Source of the DNA: Salinibacterium sp. ZJ450
GTDB lineage: Bacteria; Actinomycetota; Actinomycetes; Actinomycetales; Microbacteriaceae
Direction of reading: 5' to 3'
DNA: 64,000 nucleotides
NCBI RefSeq assembly: GCF_011751885.2
Contig: NZ_CP061771.1
Location: 3,534,001-3,598,000, forward strand
How positions within the stretch are numbered: position 1 is the stretch's first letter; each line of letters starts with the position of its first letter. The notes beneath the pieces were generated by a model, which saw only the letters and a list, made by a program, of their open reading frames with translations, made no database searches and was not told where the DNA came from. The translations under genes were made by a program, and so were the position numbers. Below are positions 19,121 to 28,058 of the stretch, piece after piece.

Positions 19121-19432
19121 TTACTCGCTCTCGCCGTTGGCCGCGATTTGCTCGTGGTGGTGGATGACCTCGGCCACCACGAAGTTGAACCACTTCTCGG
19201 CGAACGCGGGGTCGAGCTGCGCCTCCTCGGCGAGCGCCCGCAGCCGCGCGATCTGAAGGCGCTCACGATCGGGGTCGGACGGCGGCAGGTGATGGCGCGC
19301 CTTCAGCAGGCCGACCTGCTGGGTGAAGCGGAACCGTTCGGCCAGCATGTGAATGAGCGCCGCATCGATATTGTCGATGCTCTTGCGGATCCTGGCCAGT
19401 TCATCGAGGGGCGCGCGCTCTTCCAATGCCAT
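19121..19432 (-). CDS. Chorismate mutase, AroQ type
   Basis: The protein is 103 residues, an all-helical mutase of the AroQ class that converts chorismate to prephenate. The pattern LARIRKSIDNIDAALIHMLAERFRFTQQVGLLKARH, then DPDRERLQIARLRALAEEAQLD, is diagnostic. TAGGCT lies exactly 6 nt before the ATG, indicating a leaderless transcript. It is convergent with the Nudix gene. Confidence 0.9.
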   Translation of the reverse strand: MALEERAPLDELARIRKSIDNIDAALIHMLAERFRFTQQVGLLKARHHLPPSDPDRERLQIARLRALAEEAQLDPAFAEKWFNFVVAEVIHHHEQIAANGESE

Positions 19433-19523
19433 GGGTCGAGCCTAATTGACCGGTGGTGTCGGGTCCGACAGCACCAGCCGCCGGGCGTGGTCGGCTGCCG
19501 GCAGGTGCGGTCGGCTGCCGGGC

Positions 19524-20447
19524 TTAGGCGCGCTCGATGGCCGCCGGCTCTGGCACCCTGGCCCGCGGTTTGCGCTGGGTCAGCAGGATGCCGAGCAGCA
19601 CGAGCACCGCGCCGACGGGCTCGTGCCAGCTGAAGGTCTCGCCGAGCAGCACGGCGCCGAGGGCCACTCCGACGACCGGGGTGACGTAGGTGACCGTCGA
19701 CGTGCTGGTGGGTCCCCAGGCCTCGAGCACGTTGTAGAACCAGACGTAGGCGATGCCAGTGCCGAGGGCGCCCAGCAGTACGAGGCTGCCGACGACTCGC
19801 CAGTCAAGCACGACCGGCTGCCAAGCCAGCACGGGGGTGAGCAGCAGCATGACCACGGCGGCCATGCCGATGTTCATGAAGGCCTGGGTGGTTCCGGGAA
19901 CCTTGTGCTTCGCCACGAACTTGCGGTTGTAGCCGAAGCTGAAGCCGTAGCAGGCGGTGGCGCCGAGGCAGGCCAGCTGTCCCCACAGCTCACCGGTCAG
20001 CGCCGTGTGCTGCCAGGGGCCGATGATCATCAGCACCCCGAAGATGCCGATCAGGATGCCGCCGATCTGGCGTCGCGACAAGCTCTCGACCCGGAAGCCC
20101 AGGGTCACCACGAGCGCGGTCATGATCGGCGTCACCGCGTTGTAGATGCTGGCGAGCCCGGACGACACGTACTGCTCACCCCACGCGAACAGCAGGTGCG
20201 GTAGCACGCAGTTCGTCACGCCGAGCACGGTGAAGTGCAGCCACAGCGTGCGGTCGCGCGGGAGGCGCTGCCGCGACAGCAGCATCACCACGGCGAGCGC
20301 CAGGGCGCCCAGAACCTCTCGCGACCACGCCACCTGCCCGTAGCTGACACCCTCGAGCGCCACCTTCATGAACAGGAAGCTGGCACCCCAAATCAGCCCC
20401 ATTCCGAGGAACTGCAGGCCGATGGAGAGGTTCGACGATGACTTCAC
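19524..20447 (-). CDS. EamA/DMT-family transporter
   Basis: The protein is 307 residues with about ten hydrophobic segments forming two EamA repeats. MGLIWGASFLFMKVALEGVSYGQVAWSREVLGAL opens the first, and GTGIAYVWFYNVLEAWGPTSTSTVTYVTPVVGVALGA lies in the second. It probably exports a metabolite or drug at the cytoplasmic membrane. The GTG start is preceded by TAGCGT and a 6-nt spacer, so leaderless translation is likely. Confidence 0.88.
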   Translation of the reverse strand: MKSSSNLSIGLQFLGMGLIWGASFLFMKVALEGVSYGQVAWSREVLGALALAVVMLLSRQRLPRDRTLWLHFTVLGVTNCVLPHLLFAWGEQYVSSGLASIYNAVTPIMTALVVTLGFRVESLSRRQIGGILIGIFGVLMIIGPWQHTALTGELWGQLACLGATACYGFSFGYNRKFVAKHKVPGTTQAFMNIGMAAVVMLLLTPVLAWQPVVLDWRVVGSLVLLGALGTGIAYVWFYNVLEAWGPTSTSTVTYVTPVVGVALGAVLLGETFSWHEPVGAVLVLLGILLTQRKPRARVPEPAAIERA

Positions 20448-20531
20448 GTGTCGACGCTATCGGTAGCCAGCGACAGTTCTCCGCCAAACATCGACGCTCG
20501 CCTGCCAGAGTGCGGAGTCGAGGCGAGCCCC

Positions 20532-21221
20532 CTAAGCGGATGCCTCGAGCCCGCCCGCCCGGAACAGCACCGGCTGCGCGCCGAACCGCTCCAGGCGCTG
20601 CTCCAACGACGCGGCCACCTCGGGCCACTCGTCGGTCAGGATCGAGTACACCGCGGTGTCGCGCCAGCTGCCGTCGGGCCGCTTGCGGTCGCGACGGTGG
20701 ATGCCCTCGAAGCGGGCTCCGAGGCGTTCGATCGCCGCGCGGGAGCGCAGGTTTGCGGCATCCGCTTGGATTTTCACGCGTCCGAAGCCATGCGTGTACG
20801 CGAGCCGCAGCAGCAGCTGTTTCGCCTCGGCGTTCACCTGAGTGCCCCAGACGCGCGGGTCAAAGGCGGTCCAGCCGAGATGGCTGTGCTCGTTGGCGAG
20901 GTCGAAGTCACTGAGCGAGGTGGTGCCGACCAGGTGGGAGTCGTACGGTCCGCCCTGCACGAAGACGGCGTAGACGTTGCCGCGCTGCCAGGGAAAGTAG
21001 CTGCGCGCCCAGTCGACGAAGCCGGGTTCGGTATCGCGCAATCCCGCCGCGCCGCCGCCGAATCCGCCGGCGAAGACGCTCGGCTGACCGATCACGCGCC
21101 ACAGCTCGGGAAGCAACGCTTCGGTCAGCGGTTCGAGGCGGATGTAGCGACCGTCGAGAGGCGACAGGTCGGGACGCACGGCGGTCATCGGCACATCGTG
21201 CAGCCCGTCCGTGAATCGCAC
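20532..21221 (-). CDS. RimJ/RimL-type GNAT acetyltransferase
   Basis: The protein is about 229 residues. RYIRLEPLTEALLPELWR, then LVGTTSLSDFDLANEHSHLGWTAFDPRVWGTQVNAEAKQLLLRLAYTHGFGRVKIQADAANLRSRAAIERLGARFEGIHRR covers the usual N-terminal acetyltransferase motifs. The GTG at 21221 has GAGGTG 5 nt upstream; ATG 21188 is an alternative start. The target is unknown. Confidence 0.87.
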   Translation of the reverse strand: MRFTDGLHDVPMTAVRPDLSPLDGRYIRLEPLTEALLPELWRVIGQPSVFAGGFGGGAAGLRDTEPGFVDWARSYFPWQRGNVYAVFVQGGPYDSHLVGTTSLSDFDLANEHSHLGWTAFDPRVWGTQVNAEAKQLLLRLAYTHGFGRVKIQADAANLRSRAAIERLGARFEGIHRRDRKRPDGSWRDTAVYSILTDEWPEVAASLEQRLERFGAQPVLFRAGGLEASA

Positions 21222-21333
21222 GTGAACACCTCAGGACCTGCGGATAGCAAGTCCATGTCGAGGGATTGGTGACCGCTCGTGGGGAGCGGAGGAAGCGTCA
21301 AATGCCTCCTCGAATAGATGCGACGATGGAGCC

Positions 21334-21942
21334 ATGGGTGAAGCACAGTTGTTCAGCCAGTCCGGCAGCGCTTTTATCTCCGTGGTGGGCTCGATCGCGC
21401 CCGACCAGTGGCAGGCGGCCGGCCTGGGTGTATGGGATGTTCGCGGGTTGGTCGGCCATACGGCGCGGGCCATGTTGACGGTAGAGAACTACCTTCACGC
21501 CGACGAACCGGGAGTGGTGTCGATTCCGGATGCCGAGACCTATTACACGACCGTATTCGAGCAGTACACCGACCATGCGTCGGTCGCGGCTCGCGGTGTC
21601 GAGGCGGGCGAGTGGCTCGGCGACGACCCCGTCGCTCAGCTTGTCGACCTGCACGACCGCACCGACGCGCTGATCGCGGAGCAGCCTCCCGGGCGCCTGG
21701 TCTCCATCGGCGGCATGGGCATCACGCTGGACCAGTACCTGCGCACCCGCATCTTCGAACTGGTGGTGCACACCATGGACCTGTGCCTTGCCACCGGGCT
21801 GTCGCATCAGCTGCCCGAGAAGGCGGTGTCCGACTCTGCCGCGATGGCGGCACGCATCGCCGTGGCCAAGGGCAAGGGCCGGGACGTCCTGTTCGCTCTC
21901 ACCGGTCGTGGTCAGCTGCCCGAGGGCTTCAGCATCGTCTGA
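21334..21942 (+). CDS. Maleylpyruvate-isomerase-like (mycothiol-type DinB fold) protein
   Basis: The protein is 202 residues. WDVRGLVGHTARAM and FELVVHTMDLCLATG carry the two histidines typical of the MDMPI N-terminal domain, which with a third acidic or His residue binds a divalent metal. Members use mycothiol or act as unknown hydrolases/transferases. It fits an actinobacterial host. GACGAT lies 6 nt before the ATG, but GGAG also lies close to it, so the initiation mode is unclear. Confidence 0.8.
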   Translation: MGEAQLFSQSGSAFISVVGSIAPDQWQAAGLGVWDVRGLVGHTARAMLTVENYLHADEPGVVSIPDAETYYTTVFEQYTDHASVAARGVEAGEWLGDDPVAQLVDLHDRTDALIAEQPPGRLVSIGGMGITLDQYLRTRIFELVVHTMDLCLATGLSHQLPEKAVSDSAAMAARIAVAKGKGRDVLFALTGRGQLPEGFSIV

Positions 21943-21987
21943 GCCGGTCCTCGCGTGAGCCAGTACTCGACGGGCGCGAGCGCCGGA

Positions 21988-22034
21988 GAAACGGACGAGC
22001 GCCGCTGACGTGGCAGCGGCGCTCGTCCGTTTTC
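21988..22034. terminator. Bidirectional terminator before purA
   Basis: A 20-bp near-perfect stem (21988-22007 with about 22014-22034) has a six-base loop and ends in TTTTC. It lies between convergent genes. Confidence 0.85.
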
Positions 22035-22087
22035 GCGGCGTTCACCGCGGGAGGCGGCGTTCACCGCGAGCAGGCGGCGTTCACCGC
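22035..22087. repeat. Triple short tandem repeat before purA stop
   Basis: The 14-mer GCGGCGTTCACCGC occurs at 22035, 22054 and 22074, with periods of 19 and 20 bp. It lies between the terminator stem and the purA stop codon. No gene uses it. Confidence 0.75.
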
Positions 22088-22107
22088 AAGCCAGGAGCTC
22101 GGGCGCG

Positions 22108-23394
22108 CTAGTCGACCAGGTCGTGCCGCACGATGATCTCGTCACGGTCGGGGCCGACCCCGATCACCGAGATGCGCGAGCCGCTCATCTTCTCCAGGGC
22201 GATGACGTAGTCCTGGGCGTTCTTCGGCAGGTCCTCGAAGGTACGCGCCCCGCTGATGTCTTCGGACCAGCCCGGGAACTCCTCGTAGATCGGCTTCGCG
22301 TGGTGGAAGTCGCTTTGCGACACCGGCACCTCGTCGTGGCGCACGCCGTCGACGTCGTAGGCGACACAGACCGGGATTCTCTCCAGGCCGCTCAGGATGT
22401 CGAGCTTGGTGAGCACGAAGTCGGTTACGCCATTGATGCGCGCCGAGTATCGGGCGATCGGGGCGTCGTACCAGCCGGTGCGGCGCGGGCGGCCGGTGGT
22501 GGTGCCGAACTCGAAGCCGGCTGAGCGCAGGAACTCGCCCGACTCGTCGTGCAGCTCGGTCGGGAACGGGCCGGCTCCGACGCGGGTGGTGTACGCCTTG
22601 ACGATGCCGATCACCCGGTCGATGCGGTTCGGGGCGACACCGGATCCGGTTGCCGCGCCACCCGAGGTGGCGTTCGACGAGGTGACGAACGGGTAGGTGC
22701 CGTGGTCCACGTCGAGCATGGTGGCCTGGCCGCCCTCGAACAACACGGTCTTTCCGGCATCCAGAGCCCGGTTCAGCTCAAGCGACGTGTCGGCGACCAT
22801 CGGGCGCAGCCGCTCGACGTAGCTCAGCAGGTCGTCGACGATCTCGTCGACGGTGATGGCGCGACGGTTGAACACCTTCACGAGCAGGTGGTTCTTCTGA
22901 TCGAGGGATGCCTCGACCTTCTGCCGCAGGATGTTCTCGTCGAAGATGTCCTGGATGCGGATGCCGACGCGGTTGATCTTGTCGGCGTATGTCGGGCCGA
23001 TGCCGCGACCGGTGGTGCCGATCTGGCGCTTGCCGAGGAAGCGCTCGGTGACCTTGTCGAGCGTGCGGTGGTACTGGGTGATGACGTGCGCGTTCGCGCT
23101 AACCAGCAACTTCGAGACGTCGACGCCACGGGCGCTCAGGGCGGTGAGTTCGTCGAAGAGCACCTCGATGTCGACGACGACGCCGTTGCCGATGACCGGG
23201 ATGACGCCGGGCGTGAGGATGCCGGATGGCAGCAGGTGCAGCGCGTACTTCTCGTTGCCCACCACGACGGTGTGCCCGGCGTTGTTACCGCCGTTGAACT
23301 TGACGACGTAGTCGATGCGGCCGCCGAGCAGGTCGGTGGCTTTTCCCTTGCCCTCATCGCCCCATTGGGCGCCGACGATAACGATTGCTGGCAT
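22108..23394 (-). CDS. purA: Adenylosuccinate synthetase
   Basis: The protein is 428 residues, full length. It makes adenylosuccinate from IMP, aspartate and GTP. The N-terminal [17 protein letters not shown]-loop, [48 protein letters not shown] and the Asp-binding [11 protein letters not shown]-type loop are visible. It is a separate transcription unit on the minus strand. Confidence 0.98.
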   Translation of the reverse strand: MPAIVIVGAQWGDEGKGKATDLLGGRIDYVVKFNGGNNAGHTVVVGNEKYALHLLPSGILTPGVIPVIGNGVVVDIEVLFDELTALSARGVDVSKLLVSANAHVITQYHRTLDKVTERFLGKRQIGTTGRGIGPTYADKINRVGIRIQDIFDENILRQKVEASLDQKNHLLVKVFNRRAITVDEIVDDLLSYVERLRPMVADTSLELNRALDAGKTVLFEGGQATMLDVDHGTYPFVTSSNATSGGAATGSGVAPNRIDRVIGIVKAYTTRVGAGPFPTELHDESGEFLRSAGFEFGTTTGRPRRTGWYDAPIARYSARINGVTDFVLTKLDILSGLERIPVCVAYDVDGVRHDEVPVSQSDFHHAKPIYEEFPGWSEDISGARTFEDLPKNAQDYVIALEKMSGSRISVIGVGPDRDEIIVRHDLVD

Positions 23395-23474
23395 GGGGGG
23401 ATCCCTTCAGATCGGTGGGGATTACACCTCAGTCTACCGAAGGGTCGCTGAGCCTTTGTCGGGGAGGCCCCCGC

Positions 23475-23843
23475 CTACGCCGCCGTCTGCTGGTGCGCCG
23501 CGATCTTCCAGCCGCCGTCTTCCCAGACATAGGTGGTGCTGACCAGCATTTCCACCGGCTGCCCACCGCTGGTCGCAACGGCACGGTAGACGAGCATGCC
23601 GGCATGATCTCCGAGACGGATGACGCGGGGTTCGCGTATCTCGTACGTCTCAAACGGCGGCGCACCGGTGAACGACGCGGCCACCTCGTCTCGCCCGCCG
23701 ACGAGACCGGGCAACACCATCACTCCGTCAGCGGTCATCTCGCGCTGGAAGTGGGCACCGGCACGGCCCTCACACAGGGCGCGCCAGCTGTTGTGCTCTT
23801 CGCGCAGCAGGCGGGCGGGCAGATCGTCGGTGATCTCAGTCAT
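23475..23843 (-). CDS. NTF2/SnoaL-like fold protein
   Basis: The protein is 122 residues. It has an N-terminal helix (LPARLLREEHNSWRALCEGRAGAHFQREM), then strands ending VEMLVSTTYVWEDGGWKIAAHQQT, the DUF4440/SnoaL-like cone fold. The function is unknown. The ATG at 23843 has TACGGT 6 nt upstream, which fits a leaderless start and excludes the longer frame. Confidence 0.75.
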   Translation of the reverse strand: MTEITDDLPARLLREEHNSWRALCEGRAGAHFQREMTADGVMVLPGLVGGRDEVAASFTGAPPFETYEIREPRVIRLGDHAGMLVYRAVATSGGQPVEMLVSTTYVWEDGGWKIAAHQQTAA

Positions 23844-23887
23844 GCCCCCACCGTAGCCCCAGCACCGGGCATCCGGCACCCGGCGCG

Positions 23888-24583
23888 TCAGGACGCGGAC
23901 TGCCCTCCGAGCACGATCCGGATGTTGAAGTCCCAGGTTCCGGTGGCCTGCATGAGGTCGACCCAGAGCAGCAGGAACATCTCCAGCGCCCTCGCCGCCA
24001 CGAGACCGCCGAGGTCGATGATGTCGTCCTCCGGCCAGCCGAACTGCCGGAGCAGCCCGGCGACCTCCGCCTTGGCCGCCGCGTCGTCGCCGGCGATGAA
24101 GACGTTGTGCGGTGCCGGCAGCCGCTGCGGATCGACCATCAGCACGTGGTTAACGGTGTTCAGCGCCTTGACCACCCGGGCGGCCGGAAATTCGCGCTGC
24201 AGCTGCTCCGCGAGGCTGTCCGTGTTGCAGACCGAGAGGAACGGCGGGAAGCCGCGGGAGTAGTCCAGCGGATTGGCGACATCCATGATGATCTTGCCGT
24301 CCAGCGACCCGACCGCCCGCAGCGCCTCGACCGACGCGGTGCCGGCGGTGGCGTTGACCACGAGGTCGCCGTGCGCGCCGGCTTCGGCCAGCGTGACAAC
24401 CGGGATCTCTGGATGGTCGGCGTGCCATTCCTTGAATGGGCCGGCGCCCGTGACTGAACCCTCGGTGCGCGCGAGCGTCTGCTCCGGCTCGCGCGTGCCG
24501 ACGACGACGGTGTGGCCGGCCTGGCTCAATGCCGCCGCCAGGAATTGGCCCGCGGCACCGGTCCCAATGACCGAGATGTTCAT
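23888..24583 (-). CDS. NADPH:F420-reductase-like Rossmann protein
   Basis: The protein is 231 residues. The N-terminal dinucleotide site ISVIGTGAAGQFLAAAL and VVVGTREPE loop belong to the F420_oxidored/NADP-binding group. DVANPLDYSRGFPP and VVKALNTVNHVLMVDP follow as in that family. It may reduce F420 or another cofactor with NADPH; the true substrate is unknown. TAGCGT lies 7 nt upstream of the ATG. Confidence 0.82.
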   Translation of the reverse strand: MNISVIGTGAAGQFLAAALSQAGHTVVVGTREPEQTLARTEGSVTGAGPFKEWHADHPEIPVVTLAEAGAHGDLVVNATAGTASVEALRAVGSLDGKIIMDVANPLDYSRGFPPFLSVCNTDSLAEQLQREFPAARVVKALNTVNHVLMVDPQRLPAPHNVFIAGDDAAAKAEVAGLLRQFGWPEDDIIDLGGLVAARALEMFLLLWVDLMQATGTWDFNIRIVLGGQSAS

Positions 24584-24668
24584 GCCGCACACGCTAGACC
24601 GGCGGGGCGGCCGGGTCAACGGATCCCGGTGCTCGCGAGGCTCAGGCGATTGCCGGGCGGGTCACCGC

Positions 24669-25334
24669 TCAGCCGCGCGGGAACGACACGTGCTGCATCA
24701 CCCAGGCGTGCATCGCGACGGCCGCCGCGGCCGACGCGTTGATCGACCGGGTGGAGCCGAACTGGCTGATCTCCAGAACGGCGTCGGAGGCCGCGATCGC
24801 CTCCGGCGACAGGCCGGGGCCCTCCTGGCCGAACAGCAGTACGCAGGATTCCGGCATCCGGAACGTCTCGATGATCACGCTGCCCGGCACGTTGTCGATG
24901 GCGATGATCGGCAGCCCCTGCGCGCGGGCCCAGACGACGAAGTCGGCGACATCCGGATGATGCATCACGTGCTGGTAGCGGTCGGTGACCATCGCGCCGC
25001 GCTTGTTCCAGCGACGGCGGCCGATGATGTGCACGGTGTCGGCGCCGAACGCGTTGGCGCTGCGCACGATCGAGCCGATGTTCATGTCGTGCTGCCAGTT
25101 CTCGATCGCGACATGGAACGGATGCCGGTGCTGATCGAGATCCGCGACGATGGCTTCCATCCGCCAGTACCGGTAGCGGTCGATCACGTTGCGGGTGTCG
25201 CCGTCGCGCAGCAGGTCCGGGTCGTAGTGCTCGTCCGCCGGCCAGTCACCGGGCCAGGGCCCCACGCCGTGGGTACTCAGTTCGTGAGTGCCGGGGCGGT
25301 CGTGTGTGGAGTTGTCAACGGGCATATCAGTCAC
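24669..25334 (-). CDS. TrmH/SpoU-family RNA 2'-O-methyltransferase
   Basis: The protein is 221 residues with a SPOUT domain from about residue 70. Motif 1 is NIGSIVRSANAFGAD, motif 2 is LLFGQEGPGLS, and motif 3 is SQFGSTRSINASAAAAVAMHAW. It transfers methyl from SAM to a ribose in tRNA or rRNA; the target base cannot be read. The first 60 residues are a polar extension. TAACGT is 6 nt before the GTG start, so the message is probably leaderless. Confidence 0.9.
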   Translation of the reverse strand: MTDMPVDNSTHDRPGTHELSTHGVGPWPGDWPADEHYDPDLLRDGDTRNVIDRYRYWRMEAIVADLDQHRHPFHVAIENWQHDMNIGSIVRSANAFGADTVHIIGRRRWNKRGAMVTDRYQHVMHHPDVADFVVWARAQGLPIIAIDNVPGSVIIETFRMPESCVLLFGQEGPGLSPEAIAASDAVLEISQFGSTRSINASAAAAVAMHAWVMQHVSFPRG

Positions 25335-25382
25335 GGTTCGACGTTACGCGGTATCGAGGGCCAGTCAGCTGACCGGACGACA

Positions 25383-25423
25383 GAAGCGCCCCGCCAAACC
25401 GTGAAGGTTCGACAAGGCGCTTC
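25383..25423 (-). terminator. Hairpin after the DUF898-like gene
   Basis: GAAGCGCC (25383-25390) pairs with GGCGCTTC (25416-25423), with an inner AACC/GGTT stem. It lies just downstream of the minus-strand gene ending at 25435. There is no clear T run. Confidence 0.5.
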
Positions 25424-25434
25424 CATGCTGCTGC

Positions 25435-25842
25435 CTAAGCGGTGACCGAGATCTGCGACTGCGGCTCCGCGAGAACCGGCTGCGCCTGGGCCGGCTGGCC
25501 CGCTGACCACGACTGCAGCGGTGCGACAGGCTTCGCGAACTCAGTGTGCACCGTCACCCAACGCTGGATGCGAGGACCGACCCAGAACAGGTAGATGCCG
25601 GCGGTGATGAGGCTCAGGAGGAACCATTTGATCCACAGCCCGAACAGGCCGGTGGCCGAGCCCGTGAACACGAGCTGCTGACCGTCAATGAAGGTGTGCT
25701 TCGCGCGCCAGCGTTCGTTGAGGACAAGCGCGAACGGGTAGCAGATGCCGAGGGTGCATACGGTGACGAGTAGACCCAGGATTGCGGTCCCGAAGTAGGT
25801 GGCGGCGCCGCCGTCGAAGCTGAAACGGGTTTCTCTAGCCAT
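25435..25842 (-). CDS. DUF898-like membrane protein
   Basis: The protein is 135 residues. FSFDGGAATYFGTAILGLLVTVCTLGICYPFALVLNERWRAKHTFIDGQQLVFTGSATGLFGLWIKWFLLSLITAGIYLFWVGPRIQRWV shows the DUF898/YjgN pattern of helix pairs with WRAKHTFIDGQ between them, and three membrane helices. A Gln/Pro-rich tail follows. The ATG at 25842 has AGGAG with good spacing. The function is unknown. Confidence 0.8.
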   Translation of the reverse strand: MARETRFSFDGGAATYFGTAILGLLVTVCTLGICYPFALVLNERWRAKHTFIDGQQLVFTGSATGLFGLWIKWFLLSLITAGIYLFWVGPRIQRWVTVHTEFAKPVAPLQSWSAGQPAQAQPVLAEPQSQISVTA

Positions 25843-26107
25843 GCGGTGGTTCTCCTGGATTGTGTAGCGAAAGGGCTGCGGCCGCGCAGGCTTTACTCCG
25901 GCGCTGGCCGTCAATGAGTATGGGTCAGGCGCCGGTATCCCTCGCGCACTCGCGGCCCCCAGTTCTGGGGTTACGGGGGGATGGTCCGGAGATTCGCGCC
26001 CGCGTACCGTGCTTCCGTGCGGATCTGCGTTTATCCGTGGCGCCCAGATTGGGGGGGAGAGAAAGTCCGTCCGATGAGCCCGCGCCGGACGAAGAGGTGC
26101 CGACCGC
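25843..26107. other. Non-coding gap upstream of the DUF898-like gene
   Basis: No convincing gene is seen in these 265 bp. On the minus strand, a TACACA/CACAAT element about 20-26 nt before the ATG at 25842 could be the promoter of the DUF898-like gene. G-rich runs occur near 25970-26060. Confidence 0.4.
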
Positions 26108-26275
26108 TCAGCCGACGATCGTCGGATCTGGCGTCATTAGAGGCTCGATGAACGGCAGGATCGCCGGGAACACCCAGAAGAACAGCACCGCCACCACCGC
26201 GGCGACCAGCACGATGGCCAGCAGGATGCGCAGCCACAGCGGGCCGGGCAGGACTTTGAAGAGAGCGGCGTACAT
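26108..26275 (-). CDS. Small single-helix membrane protein of the sortase E operon
   Basis: The protein is 55 residues, beginning MYAALFKVLPGPLWLRILLA. One long hydrophobic helix (about residues 13-42) is followed by a short polar tail. Similar 50-70 residue proteins follow class E sortases in other actinobacteria. Its ATG begins one base after the sortase stop codon, so it is translationally coupled. The function is unknown; a role in anchoring or assisting the sortase is a guess. Confidence 0.75.
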   Translation of the reverse strand: MYAALFKVLPGPLWLRILLAIVLVAAVVAVLFFWVFPAILPFIEPLMTPDPTIVG

Positions 26276-26276
26276 G

Positions 26277-27053
26277 TCAGGCTCCGTCCGGGGCGGCGAG
26301 CGAGGCGGGCGGCCCGTCGACGCGTGGCGTGAATGATTCGAGGGCGCCGTAGCCGATGAAGCGCTCCCTGGCTGAGAACATCGGATGGCACGCGACCAGC
26401 GTGATCATCGCTTCGGTGGGTTCGACGCCGGGTTGGCGGGGGACAGGGAGCAGCACGTCCGTCGCCTGCGGTTTGACGATCTCGCCGGACCGGTAGCGGT
26501 AGGTGTACCAGCCGTCCGCAGTTTCCACCACGAGCGCGTCGTTCGGTACGAGTTCGTGGATGAGGTTGAGCGGCCTGCCCCAGGTGGTGCGGTGCCCTGC
26601 CACGGCGAAGTTGCCGATCTCGCCGGGCTGCGCGGTGCCCTCAAAGTGCCCGATGTGCTGCTCGAGCACGCTGAGCACGGCTCCTTCGGCGATGACCGTC
26701 GCGTAGTCGCTGCCGAAGCGCGGAACCTTCAGCACCGCGTAGCCCTCGCCGAACTCCGGCGCCGGTACCACTGCCGGTTCGGGCTCCGGTGCGGCGGTGG
26801 GCTTGGGAACCGTCCACTGGTCGCTCATCGCCGCGGCGGTCTCGTTCTGCTCGGCCCGCTGCTGCGCGTCGTGCACGCCGAAGTACCAGCCGAGGAAGAG
26901 GAACACCAGCACGCCCGCGGTGATCAGCAGCTCGCCGAGCACTCCGACCACGCCCAGCGCGCGCGACGGACGCCGCCCAGACGCACCCCGCTTCGAGGCC
27001 GCCTTGGAGGCACCCCGCTTGCTTCGGCGGGGCCGTAGCGACGTGTCAGACAT
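26277..27053 (-). CDS. Class E sortase
   Basis: The protein is 258 residues. A basic N-terminus is followed by a membrane helix (VVGVLGELLITAGVLVFLFLGWYFG) and then an extracytoplasmic sortase domain. The catalytic His is in VAGHRTTWG, the Cys in ITLVACHPMF and the Arg in SARERFIGYG. Class E sortases attach LAXTG-type proteins to peptidoglycan in high-GC Gram-positives. GAGGA precedes the ATG. No sortase substrate is seen nearby. Confidence 0.9.
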   Translation of the reverse strand: MSDTSLRPRRSKRGASKAASKRGASGRRPSRALGVVGVLGELLITAGVLVFLFLGWYFGVHDAQQRAEQNETAAAMSDQWTVPKPTAAPEPEPAVVPAPEFGEGYAVLKVPRFGSDYATVIAEGAVLSVLEQHIGHFEGTAQPGEIGNFAVAGHRTTWGRPLNLIHELVPNDALVVETADGWYTYRYRSGEIVKPQATDVLLPVPRQPGVEPTEAMITLVACHPMFSARERFIGYGALESFTPRVDGPPASLAAPDGA

Positions 27054-27159
27054 TCAATTCCTCGGAGCTTCCCTCACCGGCGGCAAACACCGGCGGCAAA
27101 CACCGAGAGCCTATCGGAGGTGTCTGTCCGGCTCCCGCAGGCCTGTTAAGGTCGAGTTC

Positions 27160-28017
27160 GTGAACGGGCTGAACTGGACAAACGATGGCCCTGACCTCAT
27201 CGTGCACGGCGATAACCTGCCGGCGCTCGAACAGTTGCCCGACGCATCCTTTCGTCTGATCTATCTCGACCCGCCGTTCAACACCGGCCGGCCGCAAAAG
27301 CGGCAGACGATCACGACCGTGCGCAGCGCCACCGGCACCCGCGTCGGGTTCAAGGGCCGCAGCTACGACACCATCAAGGGCACCCTGTACGGCTACGACG
27401 ACTCGTTCGCCGACTACTGGGAGTTCCTGGAGCCGCGGCTACTCGAGGCCTGGCGCCTGCTCGATGACCGGGGCACGCTCTACCTGCACCTGGACTACCG
27501 CGAGGCGCACTACGCCAAGGTGGTGCTCGACGCGCTGTTCGGCCGGGAGTGTTTCCTGAACGAGATCATCTGGGCATACGACTACGGCGCCCGCGCCACC
27601 AAGCGCTGGCCGTCGAAGCACGACACGATCCTGGTTTATGTCAAGAACCCGGCCACGTACTACTTCGACAACGAGGCGGTCGACCGGGAACCGTACATGG
27701 CGCCCGGCCTGGTGACGCCGGAGAAGGCGGAGCGCGGCAAGCTGCCGACGGATGTCTGGTGGCACACGATCGTGTCGCCGACAGGTAAAGAGAAGACCGG
27801 CTACGCCACGCAGAAGCCCGAGGGCGTGCTGCGTCGCATCGTGCAGGCCTCAAGCGCTCCCGGCGACTGGGTGCTCGACTTCTTCGCCGGCAGCGGCACC
27901 ACCGGCGCGGTTGCCGGCAAGCTCGGCCGGCGGTTCATGCTGGTCGACGCGAACCCCGACGCCATCGAGGTGATGCGGTCGCGCCTGGGCTCGGCCGAGG
28001 TGGTCACGCTGGGCTGA
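27160..28017 (+). CDS. DNA methyltransferase (N4/N6, beta-class order), orphan
   Basis: The protein is 285 residues. LIYLDPPFNTG (residues 33-43) is the DPPF-type catalytic motif, and DFFAGSGTTGAVAGKLGRRFMLVD in the C-terminal part binds SAM; this motif order is that of beta-class enzymes such as CcrM. No restriction endonuclease or specificity subunit is adjacent. GTG 27160 is chosen because TAAGGT lies 7 nt upstream; the longer open frame would run through the divergent sortase gene. The recognition site cannot be read. Confidence 0.85.
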   Translation: MNGLNWTNDGPDLIVHGDNLPALEQLPDASFRLIYLDPPFNTGRPQKRQTITTVRSATGTRVGFKGRSYDTIKGTLYGYDDSFADYWEFLEPRLLEAWRLLDDRGTLYLHLDYREAHYAKVVLDALFGRECFLNEIIWAYDYGARATKRWPSKHDTILVYVKNPATYYFDNEAVDREPYMAPGLVTPEKAERGKLPTDVWWHTIVSPTGKEKTGYATQKPEGVLRRIVQASSAPGDWVLDFFAGSGTTGAVAGKLGRRFMLVDANPDAIEVMRSRLGSAEVVTLG

Positions 28018-28058
28018 GGCCGGAGGCCGCGATGGGCCCTGCGCGATAACCTCGTCGC

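Noticed and set aside
19441-19523. Short repeated GGTCGGCTGCCGG words before the DMT stop
   Set aside because: Two short GC-rich copies only; they may be chance.
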